A stretch of DNA of 64,000 bases from Alviniconcha marisindica (GCA_018857735.1 JABMCL010003250.1:167501-231500), one strand, 5' to 3'; counted from the stretch's first letter, positions 45,354-57,032 are shown. The notes: a model not told the origin generated them from the sequence alone. Numbers and translations are program-made.

Positions 45354-45462
45354 GACGCGCGCGCGGACGTCACTGGTGGATCTCAATTAACGTGAGCAAC
45401 TCACCATCTTAGCGTACCGTCATCCCGTTAGTTTACGCACACCGCTTAAGGAACTTTAGTGC

Positions 45463-45590
45463 CGGATAGATAGACTCATAGCTACTGTTAGATAGCCAGA
45501 CAGACAGACTCCTAGAGAGATAACCAGATAGACTCATAGATAGATAGCCGGATAGACAGACTCATAGCCGATAGCCAGATAGACTCAGTA
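45463..45590. repeat. Degenerate GATA/GACA repeat
   Basis: Six or so loose units of GATAGCCAGATAGACTCATA. Confidence 0.8.
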
Positions 45591-45713
45591 ATTGGTTTTT
45601 CAGTAACGCCCGGGGATCCGGCTTCAGCGTGGCCGCCAGTTGACAAATTCCAGGGCACTGGTTTACGACATCCTTCCGGAAGGTGCCAGAAAGCGATGCG
45701 GCTCGGAGTGTGG

Positions 45714-46091
45714 GTAGTAAGTAAACATGGTGCTTAACGTCCACACAAACCATAAGGCTTATTAGGGACGGGAAGAAGGGGGTATGGGAGTGGGGGGGAG
45801 AGGGAGATTACATACTTATCATAGTCGCTACACTGTCACCACCACTGAGAATGACTCCTGCATCAAGGATGGGCAGAGACTGATGAGAGCCGTTTTAATG
45901 TTTCATAATCATGAGAGGGACTAAGTCACAAGACAGTGTCCACGCCGCGGCTGACTGCCGGAGCCGCCGACCGGCACAATGACCTTTTGACGGCGACTGA
46001 CAAAGGAGAGCCGAAGCGGCGGCCGAATCGAACCGCGGAGGTTCCTCTGTTTACCAACGTAACGCCTTCCGCTAGGCCAGATCGGGCTGCC
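45714..46091 (-). mobile_element. tRNA-derived SINE, expanded copy
   Basis: Minus-orientation copy: the tail (AAACATGGTGCTTAACGTCC, GGCTTATTAGGGACGGG) comes first and the tRNA-like head last (CGCTAGGCCAGAT, the A box inverse; AATCGAACC, the B box inverse). About 50 extra GC-rich bases (near 45940-45995) interrupt the body. Confidence 0.85.
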
Positions 46092-46720
46092 GTCAGTTAT
46101 TGACTGAAGCCGCAGAAGGCGGGACTGACATAGTCAGTTTAGTTCTGCACGCTCAGACAGAGTGCAACACCGGCGGCGGGCCATTTTGACACCACGTGAA
46201 CAATGGAGCCAATGAGAGAGTGAAGGCCCGGGTGCGCTGATTACAGCTAAATGGGGACCAAAACGGCTTCGGTCACACCCTTTCCGGATTCGGTTTCGCG
46301 CGGAGCAATCACTGTGGACAGTCGGAAACCGCCTCTCGTAGTGATACATCATGTTCCGGCTGCAACAGCTGGAGCGCCCCACTGCGGCAGAGGTCGCCCC
46401 GCTCCGGTTCAAGGGAGGCAAGTGTGTCCCGCTTCCAACAGCGAAATGATGATGGAGTGGCCTCCCTTTGAACACGGCGACTTTTTTAATGAAGGGGTGG
46501 GGTTCAATTTCTCTGCCCAGCGTGGGAGGGGCGACGTAGGTTTGAACCCTGTGTTCTGCCTACCCTGAGGCGAGCGTTGAGTGAACTTTCAGGGAGATTG
46601 AAACATTGCGATTTCTGTTTCATGCAGTTTTCACTGTGACCAACATCACGGCTGATCTCACTTTTGATGTGCCATTATTGCTTCTGATTCGCCACTGACT
46701 GGACTCAGTGACGTATCATC
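46092..46720. other. GC-richer unique sequence, no gene recognised
   Basis: Open frames exist on both strands (for instance about 46251-46568) but show no family signature and no consistent splice sites. Confidence 0.4.
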
Positions 46721-46759
46721 ATCATCATCATCATCCATCATCATCATATATATACATAT

Positions 46760-46764
<5 letters not shown>

Positions 46765-46820
<56 letters not shown>

Positions 46821-46880
46821 AGAACTCGAAATCTTTATTTTACAAGGATTATTGTGTAGGTTCAGTCAAAAACCTAACAA
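46765..46880 (-). mobile_element. Retroelement end with (GA)n tail
   Basis: A (GA)n run followed by GAACTCGAAATCTTTATTTT and ACAAGGATTATTG. On the minus strand this is TTGTAAAATAAAG then TCGAGTTC and (TC)n, the recurring end also seen near 3.8, 13.7, 56.8, 62.0 and 62.4 kb. Confidence 0.6.
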
Positions 46881-47248
46881 CTAGTCTCTGCTAAAATTTA
46901 CAAGCATCATTTATATACATATAGGCATGAATGAGTGAGTGAAACTTATAGTACATGAGAACAGAGTGTTTATAGCGCCAGATGCACGCATGCATACATC
47001 ATTCAGTTATACATTATGAGCATACAACCAGCAACTAAGGCAGTAGAACATCTGATCAATTCATATAACTAGTACTGGAAAAGAAAACAGAAGCAGTCAA
47101 AGCTTATCTTATAAAGAACAGTAAGGGAGAGGGGAAGAAAAGAAAAAAAAGTCACTCTCACAAGCAGTCGGAAGGACTGGGCGGAGTTCTATGGATGTAT
47201 AAAGTAGGTCTCAAATGACCCGTCACTGCAATGGCAATCACTCGAAAA

Positions 47249-47375
<127 letters not shown>

Positions 47376-47516
47376 GACAGTACAAGAAAGAGAGATTCAG
47401 CGACCAAAATAAAGAAAGGAGATCACGCCAAAAAACATGTCCGACATAAGCCATTCTGTATGCATGTAAGCAAGTGTTCAGGTTCGGACCTGAGGAAGTG
47501 TTCCAGGGATTCCGGA

Positions 47517-47590
47517 CCCCCCCCCCCCCACCTCTCCCCCCCTCAACCCCCTCCCCCCCCCCCCACCTCTCCCCCCCCCCAACCCCCTTC
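47517..47590. repeat. C-rich homopolymer cluster
   Basis: Several poly-C runs broken by AA or CTCT. The proline-rich frames are artefacts. Confidence 0.88.
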
Positions 47591-47599
47591 CTTTTGTTC

Positions 47600-48535
47600 T
47601 CCCCTTTTCAAAGTAACAAACGAGGTTTGCAAGCGTAAAGGATGGTTGCTGTCTCTCTCTGTATTACAATGTGTGTGCGTGAGGGTGTGATCCAACTGGA
47701 AGCGATACTGGTATAATTGTACATCAAGTTTACCACTGTTTATTACAGGGATCAAGGCAATGATGTTTGACGTATATAAACAATTACATATTAACAATCT
47801 TAAACAAACAGCAAGACTAAAAACGTATGAGGCCAAGCGGGGAGGCCACCAATGTACGACACAAACGCTAGAATTGTACCCCTGGCTCTTCAGGAACCTC
47901 CCCCCACCCCACCCCCCCACCCCCACCCCCCCTTTCCCATCTACCCTGTCGGCCCTGGTGTGCCCCCACCTCCTTCCCCCTCCTTTCAATCTACCGCCAA
48001 ACTGAATGCGGTGTTCAGAAAATAAAAGTAACAAGATCAGGTGCGGTTTGGCGCAGTGGGTGTGACACATGTATCTCCGAGCAGTGGCACTATACGTAGT
48101 TTGATGGATGACATCACCCAGTGAAGTGTCAGCTGCACGTGGTTACCCTATCTGCTCTCGAAGTCATGCCCCCTACCCCCCATCCCCCAACACACCCCAC
48201 CCCCTCCCTCTGTTTCTGGTACCGTTAGTTTGCCGGCAGTGAAGATGTAGGTGATGCTCAGTTGATAAATCAGCGTCTCCTGGCCCCTTGTCACGTCCAG
48301 CGAAGCGTTAGTCACGGAGATAGTCACTGACGTCACAGTGGCCGACTTTCTGTGTTCGGCCGTGAAAGAAAAGCCGAAATGAGTGGCGGAATTGTTGTAC
48401 TTGTGTATTGATCGAGTCGAGTTGGCTTTTTGTCTTTGTCCTGGTTTACAGTTTGCTTAATCGTGTTGTCTTGGTTGTTAATACTAAAATGTGAGACACC
48501 AGGGTATTTCAGAAAATACTCCACGCACCTACGCG
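47600..48535. other. Gene-free sequence with C-rich stretches
   Basis: C-rich runs near 47900-47935 and 48170-48210. Otherwise unique and without a recognised gene. Confidence 0.45.
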
Positions 48536-48539
48536 TACT

Positions 48540-48616
48540 TTCTCTGTCTGTCTGTCTGTCTGTTTGTCTCTCTGTGTCTCTGTGTCTCTGTGTCTGTCTG
48601 TGTCTGTCTCTGTCTC

Positions 48617-48672
<56 letters not shown>

Positions 48673-48675
48673 TCA

Positions 48676-48741
<66 letters not shown>

Positions 48742-48824
48742 CACACATGCAGGCACACGCACGCACACACACGCACACACACGCACACACGCACGGGGAG
48801 CACACACTGACGCATACACGCGCG

Positions 48825-48877
<53 letters not shown>

Positions 48878-48902
48878 CACACACACACACACACACACAC
48901 AG
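48540..48902. repeat. (TCTG)n-(TC)n-(CA)n composite microsatellite
   Basis: About 360 bases of adjacent simple repeats. Confidence 0.93.
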
Positions 48903-48904
48903 AA

Positions 48905-49560
48905 TTTGCTAGACATCTTCTGGTCACACATCTGCCGCATAACTTATTGGTTCGCGTGTGCTGGCAGTGTGACTTATCTCCCTTGCATTGCCATTGTGTC
49001 AGCGGGACGAGTGTCTGTACAAATGAACACAGACAGCTCGCTTCCACCACCGCCCCGAATCAAACCCCAAACTCGTGCCTGCCATTCGCTCTCGAATTTG
49101 TCTTATCAGCTAATTAGACGGCAAGAGATCGCTGATGTTTCCTAATTACCGCCCCTGATCCGTGATCACCCCGCCAGGGTGCGCTACGGTGCATTAGGTG
49201 AGACAACCCCCGTTTCTGACAAATGGCGGACAAGAGATAGGGCTGGAGTCGGAGAGAAGTCGAGTCACGCCTGAAGGGTGGAGACGACGCGTGAACACTT
49301 ATCTGCCGGAGTATCTACACGATAGGAGACTAAACATGTCGGGGCCGCCGGAATGAACCAATGGGCTGATAGCGTTTCAGTCAGTCGTGCAGCTTATTAA
49401 TTTCCCGTACGACTGAATAGGTGGAGTTAAGTTAGTGCTACCGGAATGCCCGTTGTTTTAACCTGAGACTTGCTCTGACTGACCAATCAGTGGGCTGCTG
49501 CCGGACTGTTACACCGATTGGCCAGATCAGTTGCAGGAAGCAGTCGAACAAGAACGGTTT
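48905..49560. promoter_or_regulatory. Unique segment with CCAAT and homeodomain-type motifs
   Basis: The longest repeat-free, GC-balanced stretch in the right half. It has GAACCAATGGGCTG (about 49354), GACCAATCAGTGGG (about 49481) and ATTGGCCAG (inverse CCAAT, about 49517), plus CTTATCAGCTAATTAG (about 49101) and CCTAATTACC (about 49141). No gene start was found next to it, so any enhancer or promoter role is inferred. Confidence 0.3.
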
Positions 49561-49572
49561 GTTACAGATATC

Positions 49573-49576
<4 letters not shown>

Positions 49577-49660
<84 letters not shown>
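49577..49660. repeat. (AT)n microsatellite
   Basis: About 84 bases of uninterrupted AT. Confidence 0.93.
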
Positions 49661-49664
<4 letters not shown>

Positions 49665-49682
49665 GTTAACGCCGATCAGCAC

Positions 49683-49773
49683 TCGGGAGCTGTGTGAAAG
49701 TCGAGGTGGCCGTCGTGTGCTCCCGTCCCTAATAAGCCTGCGGTTTCTGTGGACGTAAAGCATCACTCAGCCT
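49683..49773 (+). mobile_element. SINE-like element, short form
   Basis: GGGAGCTGTGTGAAAGTCGA, then GTCCCTAATAAGCCTG and TTTCTGTGGACGTAAAGCAT. It abuts the next SINE, sharing only the 11-base target site. Confidence 0.88.
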
Positions 49774-49784
49774 AACGCCGAGTT

Positions 49785-50117
49785 CATGAGCCGGTTTGGC
49801 CTAGCGGCAAGGCACTAGGATGGTAGACAAAGGGACCTCGGCGGTTCGAATCCGCTTCGGCTCTCCGGCTTTCTCTTCCGAAGTTGTGGTCTGTGGACAC
49901 CGTCTTCGTGACTTTGTCCCTCACAGTTAATGAAACAATAAAACGGCTCTCATCGCTGCCTATCTTAATGCTGGAGTCATTCTGGTGGTGACAGTGTAGC
50001 GATAGGTATATAATCCCCCTCTTACCTCCACCTCCATACCCCCTTCCCCCCATTCTTCCCGTCCCTAATAAGCCTTATGGTTTCTGTGGACGTTAAGCAC
50101 CATGTTTATTTACTTTC
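49785..50117 (+). mobile_element. tRNA-derived SINE with target-site duplication
   Basis: Flanked by AACGCCGAGTT (49774-49784) and AACGTCGAGTT (50118-50128). The head carries A box TGGCCTAGCGG and B box GGTTCGAATCC. The body ends with TCCCTAATAAGCCTTATGG and GGACGTTAAGCACCATG. The best-preserved copy in the window. Confidence 0.93.
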
Positions 50118-50186
50118 AACGTCGAGTTGTCTCCGAAGAGGTACTCAATGGTGGTGATCGAGATCCCAGGAAGTGTCAGTGTGTGT

Positions 50187-50912
50187 GTGGGGGGGGGGGG
50201 GGGGGGGCGGAGGGGGGATGAATGACTCCTGGAATAAGATGGGCAGCGGAGAAAGACAGCGTAAAGATCTCTGACCAAGCGAGTGCGTGCGCACCGCAGC
50301 TGGAATGACCGAGTAAGTGTCTGTCGGGACGAATGCCCTGTGCATCTCTGATTTTGTGTAGGATTACTAGTGTAAACGGTCAGTGGAAGTAGCAGGTTGG
50401 AAGTAAGGAACAACAAACAAGCCACAGCCAGAGGTTCCTGATTTTATTTCTTCTTTCCTTTTTGATGGTACATGCGAGGGGCCGTTGTTATTCCTTCTCA
50501 TCGCGCTCTCTCACGCAGTCTTATAGTGACGTCTAAATCACAACACGTAACACATACGTAAAAGATCGAATGACGTACACACACGAAAGATACACTGACA
50601 GAACGACACACAGAGTACAACAACACAAACACAATGTGCACATGCACTCGGTTACACTAGGAATGGTGGAGTAAAACATTGGCGGGGCGGAGATTTTTAT
50701 ATTTTATTTTTATAATAATAATAATTATTATTACTATTGTTATTTTTATTATTTTTAATTTATATATATATATATTTTTGGGGGGGGGGGGGGGGGGGGG
50801 GGGGGGTGCCCCACAGATTTACATAAAAACAAACTTTGTTTGACTATATAATTATTACTATGCGATCCTCCCCCCCCCCCCCCACCCACCCCCCCCCCCC
50901 CCCACAAGGCCG
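50187..50912. repeat. Poly-G and poly-C runs with A/T-rich sequence
   Basis: G runs at 50189-50207 and 50777-50806 and C runs at 50871-50903. The sequence between is unique and holds no recognised gene. Confidence 0.7.
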
Positions 50913-51107
50913 AGGCCGAAATACTGGGGACATTTTACTCTTTTTCTTGTCTGAATTCCATTTTACTTGTGTATTAATATGTATATTATTCACATATAAT
51001 ATTGATTTTGTATTCAATCGAAAGGCAAATTTCTAGGTTATTCACCGACAATAGGGATTATGTATTCAGTATTCCCACAGCGGGGAGTAGGAGTCGGAAG
51101 TGTGTGT

Positions 51108-51218
51108 GTATGGGGGTGGGAGGGGGGTGGGGGGGGGGGCGCAGAAGAGGAATGGGGAGGGGCAGAGGAGGAGTGGGGGGAGGGGGAGGGGGGGGGCAGA
51201 GGAGGGGAGGAGGAGAGG
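51108..51218. repeat. G-rich low-complexity tract
   Basis: GGGGA/GGGGT-rich stretch with potential for G-quadruplex formation on the plus strand. Confidence 0.8.
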
Positions 51219-51219
51219 G

Positions 51220-51740
51220 AGCTCTGATCGAGAGAACCCGGGTCCTGTTCCAGCCGTTACGTCTCAAATTTGTAAATCATCTCAGCTGACTGGGACAGCT
51301 AGTCGGCAACGGCGCTCTACAAATCACCCGGAACCCAAGCGGTGGTCAGTCCACGCACCCGTATTGACTGTTCGCGGGTGGCTTCAAAAGAGATCGCCTC
51401 CCCCTCAGGGTGGTCATCGGGACATTAACCGGACCGGAGGAGAGGTAAGGGTTAGGGGCGGGGGCAGTGTAAAATGTCCACGCCAGTGCCACTTGGAGGG
51501 AAATCTGGCTTCAGTTCAATCACTGAGACAGGCCATCGCGGTACAGAAAGACGTCAAATGTTTCTGGCATAACGTATCTGAAGCTGGATCAGCATTTTAC
51601 GAGTACCGTAACAGCGATTTTAGTATTCATTTCGTTTGAGAAAAGAGAAAACACTGAGGACATTACAGCTTACCACCTTTCCCCTGTCTTTCGCAATGTA
51701 CGAGCCACGTCAGTCTCCGTGTCAGTTTGACTATGTTTAA
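51220..51740. other. Unique GC-richer sequence, no gene recognised
   Basis: An open frame runs through this region but shows no recognisable domain. Confidence 0.4.
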
Positions 51741-51744
51741 TGTT

Positions 51745-51832
51745 CGACGTAAAGTTCACAGAGACCACGGATTGTTAGTGACGGGGAGCTCAGGACGGCC
51801 ACCTCGACTTTCACACAGCTCCTGAGCTCTGA
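51745..51832 (-). mobile_element. SINE-like element, short form
   Basis: GACGTAAAGTTCACAGAGACC then GGCCACCTCGACTTTCACA, the inverse of the short element. Confidence 0.83.
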
Positions 51833-51834
51833 AT

Positions 51835-52013
51835 TTGACGATCCTGTAGCTTTTATGTCCATTTGAAGTCCGTTTTCCCCGTAACTCGACAGCCTTTAAA
51901 AACTGCGCTCCAGTTTGACGATCTTGGGGCTTTTGTGTCCATTTAAAGTCCGTTTTCCCCGTACCTCGACATTCTCTGAAAGCTTCGTTCCAATTTGACG
52001 ATGTTGGAGCGAA
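51835..52013. repeat. 79-bp tandem repeat, 2.3 copies
   Basis: TTTGACGATCYTG..GCTTTTRTGTCCATTTRAAG and GTCCGTTTTCCCCGTA recur twice, with a third partial start. Confidence 0.85.
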
Positions 52014-52435
52014 GCTTGGTTTAAGCAGTTTATTTACCTTCATGAAACTATCGGAAAATCGAAATCACTGCATGAGCATTAAACAAGCTAAGCTTATAGT
52101 AGAGAAGCTTTTAGAGGATGTCGAGGTTCGGGGAAAACAGACTTTTCCCGGCTAAAACACAACACGAAAACAGTGGAAGAAGAAGAAGAACAATCCCGAA
52201 GGCCTGCAAAACGGAGTACGGCGTCCTGGGGATTCCCATTTGGCCTATTCCCATTTGGCCCACGCTTTGTTCAGTCCGCTCAAAATACGCCCGTTGCACC
52301 TATTCCACTTGTTCCCGTTTTGCCTACTTCAGCCGTGGCTGGGTTTAGGCAGGGGAGGAGGTGAACATGTGGCTCTCATTTCTAAACGTTTTTCATGTTT
52401 AAGCTCACACCTTCAGTTCTGAGTTTACCTCATAC

Positions 52436-52619
52436 TAAACTTTCAGCACACAGTTCTAAGATTAGCCAAACGGGAATAAGCCAAACGGGAATAGGGCATA
52501 CTGAACTTGCAGCACACAGTTCTAAGATTAGCCGCCCTCAAGACGCACCTGTTTAACAATTATTTCTAAACTGTTTTTCACAGCCCTGCCCAGCCCCTCG
52601 TCCGACGCTGTGTGTGTGT

Positions 52620-52718
<99 letters not shown>

Positions 52719-53372
52719 GTAAAGCGCCCTGTGCTGCCACCTTGTGTGGTAGATGGGCGCTCTAGAAATCCTCTTTATTATTATTATTATTATTATTAAT
52801 AGGGTATACTCAACTTGCACCACACAGTTCTAAGATTAGCCAAGCGGGAATAAGCCAAATGGGAATAGGCATACTGAACTTGCAGCACCCAGTTCTAAGA
52901 TTAGCCAAACGGGAATAAGCCAAACGGGAATAGGGCATACTGAACTTGCAGCACACAGTTCTAAGATTAGCCAAACAGGAATAAGCCAAACGGGAATAGG
53001 CCATACTGAACTTCCAGCACACAGTTCTAAGATTAGCCAAACGGGAATAGGGCATACTGAACTTCCAGCACACAGTTCTAAGATTAGCCAAACGGGAATA
53101 AGCCAAACGGGAATAGGCCATATTGAACTTCCAGCACACAGTTCTAAGATTAGCCAAACGGGAATAAGCCAAACGGGAATAGGGCATACTGGACTTGCAG
53201 CACACAGTTCCAAGATTAGCCAAACGGGAATAGGGCATACTGAACTTGCAGCACACAGTTCTAAGATTATCCAAGCGGGAATAGGTCATACTGAACTTGC
53301 AGCAAACAGTTCCAAGATTAGCCAAACGGGAATAAGCCAAACGGGAATAAGCCAAACGGGAATAGGGCAACC
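52436..53372. repeat. 51/66-bp minisatellite split by a LINE insertion
   Basis: Units contain AGCCAAACGGGAATAGGGCA, TACTGAACTTGCAGCACACA and GTTCTAAGATT. A 15-base sub-unit, AAGCCAAACGGGAAT, is present once or more, giving two unit lengths. An inverse of the sub-unit (ATTCCCATTTGGCC, twice) occurs before the array at 52237-52260. Confidence 0.9.
52531..52800 (+). mobile_element. 5'-truncated CR1/L2 LINE end
   Basis: It begins with the last codons of the LINE reverse transcriptase (ALKTHLFNNYF, stop at 52567-52569). It continues with a 3' UTR holding (TG)n runs and ends GTAAAGCGCCC, GGGCGCTCTAGAAATC and an ATT microsatellite. It interrupts the surrounding minisatellite. Confidence 0.82.
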
Positions 53373-53374
53373 GA

Positions 53375-53910
53375 CCAATCCGGCGGGCACCCGTCTCCCG
53401 CGCCGTCACGTCCAACGTGATGACCTGCCCGTCACGACTCACTGCCCCCGAGCGTGGCAACAAGGTCATTACCCGTGACCGCGCCTCGCTTTGATCTGGG
53501 CCGTTGGGCGTCGTCTGCTTCCCCCTCCCGCCACCCGTTCATCAAGCGGGTGTGGACAAATCCATTGTCTGGGAAATGACCTCCAGTGAGAATCAATCCC
53601 CTTTCCTCCTCCAACTCACCGGAGTTATCTAGCCGGACCGACTGTACTGTGGTAATGGAAGGGGGCGTGGGGGGGATGGAGGGAAGGGAGTATGTAGGCT
53701 ATGTGTGTATGTGGGGGTGGGGTGGGTGGGGAGGGGGTGTTGCTGATCTCTTGTACCTGCCGGCTGTTTTGCATTGATCTATCGGGGGAGGGAGGGGTGG
53801 GAGAGGGGAGTATCGCCGGGGTTTGTAATCTGTGGTCGTTCCGCCACCGAGTCGTTTTGGGACCCGGCATGGGTCTTATCTAGTTGGAGGTTCAAGTCTG
53901 CGTATGATAT
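53375..53910. other. GC-rich sequence without a recognised gene
   Basis: GC-rich with G-rich low-complexity patches (53660-53735, 53783-53810). No domain or splice pattern recognised. Confidence 0.4.
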
Positions 53911-53911
53911 T

Positions 53912-54229
53912 GTGCGCAGGTTTGGCCTAGCGGTAAGGCGCTGTTAGGCTGGTAAGCAGAGGGACCTCGGTTCGAATCCGCTTCGGCTCTCCTTTCTCTT
54001 CAAAAGTTTGTGGTCTGTGGACTGTCTTGTGACTTTGTCCCCAATTGAAACATTAAAATGTCCTTTTGCTGACCATATTAATGCAGGAGCTTCTGGGGGT
54101 GAAGGTGAGCGATAGGTATATAATCCCTCCATCCTCCCCCACCCCACCCCCCCCCCGCCCCTTGTCCCCGTCCCTAATAAGCCTTACGGTTTCTGTGGAC
54201 GTTAAGCAACCATGTTTCTACTTACTTAC
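53912..54229 (+). mobile_element. tRNA-derived SINE
   Basis: A box TGGCCTAGCGG, B box GGTTCGAATCC, then CTTCGGCTCTCC, the body, and the tail TCCCTAATAAGCCTTACGG with GGACGTTAAGCAACCATG and a CTTA microsatellite. Confidence 0.92.
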
Positions 54230-54252
54230 TTTTTTACTAAATTTTATTTACA

Positions 54253-54925
54253 GAGTTCAAGAGCTGTGTGAAAGTCGAGAGGGCCGTCCTGGGCTCCCCG
54301 TCCCCAATAAGCCTTATGGTTTCTGTGGACGTAAAGCAACATTTGAAGAAAAACTATAATGTACACAGAGCTCAGGAGGACCTTTTTGAAGGAAAGGGGG
54401 AAAAAAATAATTTTAAAAATATAAAATAATGAACACAGGCTCAGGAGGACCCCGTCCCTAATAAGTTTAATGGTTTCTGTGGACGTTAAGCACCATGTTT
54501 AATTAGAGCTCAGGAGCTGTGTGAAAGTCGAGGTGGCTGTCCTGGGCTCCCCGTCCCTAATAAGCCTTATGGTTTCTGTGGACGTAAAGCAACATTTGAA
54601 GGAGAGAGAAAGACAAAAAATATATATATATATATAATGTACACAGAGCTCAGGAGGACCCCGTCCCTAATAAGCTGTACGGTTTCTGTGGACGTTAAGC
54701 ACCAGGTTTACTTAGAGATCAGGAGCTGTGTGAAAGTCGAGGTGGCCGTCCAGGGCTCCCCGTCCCTTACAGTCCTTACGGTCTCTGTGGACGTAAAGCA
54801 ACATTAAACTACTCGCATCAGAGCTCAGGAGCTGTGTGAAAGTCGAGGTGGCTGTCCAGGGCTCCCCGCCCCAAATAGTCCAGTCCGTAGGGTCTCTGTG
54901 TACGTAAAGCAGCACTGACCTACAA
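54253..54925 (+). mobile_element. Cluster of six short SINE-like copies in tandem
   Basis: Copies start near 54253, 54434, 54507, 54643, 54715 and 54826, all in plus orientation. Four have the full head (GAGCTGTGTGAAAGTCGAG). Those at 54434 and 54643 are shortened (CTCAGGAGGACCCCGTCCC) and end in GGACGTTAAGCACCA, the tail variant of the tRNA-SINE. The alternation suggests amplification of a composite unit of about 200 bases. Confidence 0.85.
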
Positions 54926-55114
54926 TGTGCACGGCAAAGGTTCGGGACAGCTCCTCCCATGTTCCTCAGTTCCTGAATGTTAACGTTCCGTCATTGGCAC
55001 GGCAGGGTCACCTCGGGATGACCTCGTGCACGTGCTGATTTTGTTGTAAATAAAATAATAAAAATAATAAAAAGAAACAGAAATGACTACTTGCATGCCT
55101 TTTTTTTTCCCCTT

Positions 55115-55182
55115 TGTGTGTGTGTGTGTGTGTGGTGGGGGGTGCGTGCGTGGGGTGCGTGGGTGTGGTGTGGTGTGTGTGT

Positions 55183-55228
<46 letters not shown>

Positions 55229-55251
55229 GATTCTAGCCCGGCGGTTTGGTG

Positions 55252-55314
<63 letters not shown>

Positions 55315-55425
55315 GTTACGCGTGCTTGTGTGTGTTTTGTGCGTGCGTGCGTGTGTGTGTGGCCGGAGAGAGAGAGAGAGAGAGAGAGTGCGTGCGTGGT
55401 GCGTGCGTGCGTGCGGGTGCTCGTT
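55115..55425. repeat. (TG)n, (GA)n and TGCG tracts
   Basis: Two long TG runs, a GA run (55369-55388) and TGCG repeats. Confidence 0.92.
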
Positions 55426-55429
55426 ACAA

Positions 55430-56120
55430 AACACTTGCCAACGGGGAAGTTGCAGAAACGGCAGATACAGATCTGTGAGCATCTCTAAAACGCTGGCTGT
55501 CCCGATGTTAAAAACAGGTTTGTTTACGACCGTCGCTGCACGCTGGTTTGCGCGTGATGGCAATCTGAAAGAGTCTTCTGACATGTTTCTCGAACTGACT
55601 CTCGCGCTCCGCTGGGCACGGAAAGTTTGCCCACGCAAATTAGGCGGTGAAACATTTAAAACTCATTTCATGGAGGTAAAGACGAATGCGATCTTGAAGA
55701 GAGATGTGGTTTACGTCTTTGGCCAGCTTCTGTTGGTTGTAGTTTTTGCTCTGTGATCAGGCGTGAGCCCTTTCCTCGAGGTGGCGTTTTAGGGTCCGTG
55801 ATTTTGTTACCTTTCAGCCGCGTAACACTGTGGCGAATGTTTTGGAATTAATATTTGCCTTTAGGCCAGTCTTTTCTTTTTCTTTTAATTTTTCTTTCTG
55901 CTTCTTCCTCTTTTTCTTCTCTTTTCTTCTCCTCCTTCTTCTGCTCTTCGTTTTGGAATTGTTACAATAAATAAAATAATGAAAGCGTCTAAAGAACAGT
56001 TGTTTTAATCTCCCGTAATTTATTCTCTGAGGTTACATGAGTTTCAAAGTTATTACCTGCTTAAATTTTAGTGTTGTTTGTTTTCTGATGAGTGTGCATA
56101 TGTGTGTGTGTGTGTGTGTG
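55430..56120. other. Gene-free unique sequence
   Basis: A plus-strand frame (to 55756) continues from the TG tract without a recognisable domain. The remainder is T-rich. Confidence 0.4.
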
Positions 56121-56137
56121 TGGAAGGGGGGAGGCGT

Positions 56138-56171
<34 letters not shown>

Positions 56172-56172
56172 G
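56138..56172. repeat. Poly-G run
   Basis: More than 30 G residues with one or two breaks. Confidence 0.88.
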
Positions 56173-56199
56173 TCGTGTCTGCATCGATGAGCTTCTTGA

Positions 56200-56760
56200 A
56201 GATATTCAATGGATAGAGAAGACTGGACTACAAACTTGAAATTGAGAATCTGAGGCTCTCAGTGACCCGTTGATTTGAATTTATATCGATTTCGTTTACT
56301 GAGAAAACGGGCTCAGCTCATTTCCGGTACGAAGAAAAGCGGACGCTTACGGGCCTTGTTTGTGGAGGGCCGGTGGCACAGGCTGTCCGCCATCATGGCT
56401 GAGAGTTGCGGTCCCTTGATCTTGGACAGACCGGAGATACAGCAGGGCCTGTGGACCGACCAGGTCCCGATACAGACAGCCAGTGGAGCGGCGGGGATCA
56501 GAACCAAGACTTCCTGGCTCAGTGTAAATCCACTCACTATATGGGGTGTCCGGCAAAGAAAACAATACCAATGGAGAGGCCCGCCTTTTTCTGTGCCCCG
56601 CTCTCCTTCCCCCCACCCTTCTCCCCGCCCCCACTCCCATCACCTGTCCCCGACGTCCTCCCGCCCACCTGTCTCTTTCTCTGTCTCTCTGTCGTTCTCT
56701 CACACCGCGGGTTGGATGTAAAGACTTCCAGTCTACTCTACTACCCTTGTAAAACGAAAT
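56200..56760. other. Unassigned sequence with open frames
   Basis: Several overlapping frames on both strands (about 56275-56721 and 56347-56703). GGGATCAGAACCAAGACTTC resembles a B-box-containing repeat more than coding sequence. No family recognised. Confidence 0.3.
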
Positions 56761-56769
56761 AAAGCTTCC

Positions 56770-56994
56770 CCTCTCTGTCTGTCTGTCTGTCTGCCTGTCT
56801 CTCTCTTTGAATGAACCTAAACTGCAATCCTTGTAAAATAAAGTTTTCGAGTTCGAGTTCTCTCTCTCTCTCTCTCTTTCTGCAGCTCCGTCTCTCTCTC
56901 TCTCTCAGCTCCGTCTCTCTCTCTCTCTCTCTCTCTCTGTCTGTTCTCTGTTCTGTCTCTCTCTCTCTCTCCGCGCCCTCTCTCTCTCTGTCTG

Positions 56995-57032
<38 letters not shown>

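Noticed and set aside
46134..46568. Open frames on both strands in GC-rich sequence
   Set aside because: Overlapping frames without domain similarity; GC-rich sequence has fewer stops by chance.
49785..49860. tRNA gene (A and B boxes present)
   Set aside because: The tRNA-like head is followed by a constant body and tail, occurs in several copies and is flanked by a target-site duplication; it is a SINE head, not a tRNA gene.
52810..53469. 219-codon minus-strand frame rich in YSRLA repeats
   Set aside because: It is the translation of the 51/66-bp minisatellite; unit length is a multiple of three.
56275..56721. 148-codon plus-strand frame
   Set aside because: No family signature; part resembles a dispersed repeat with a B-box-like block and it ends in TC-rich sequence.
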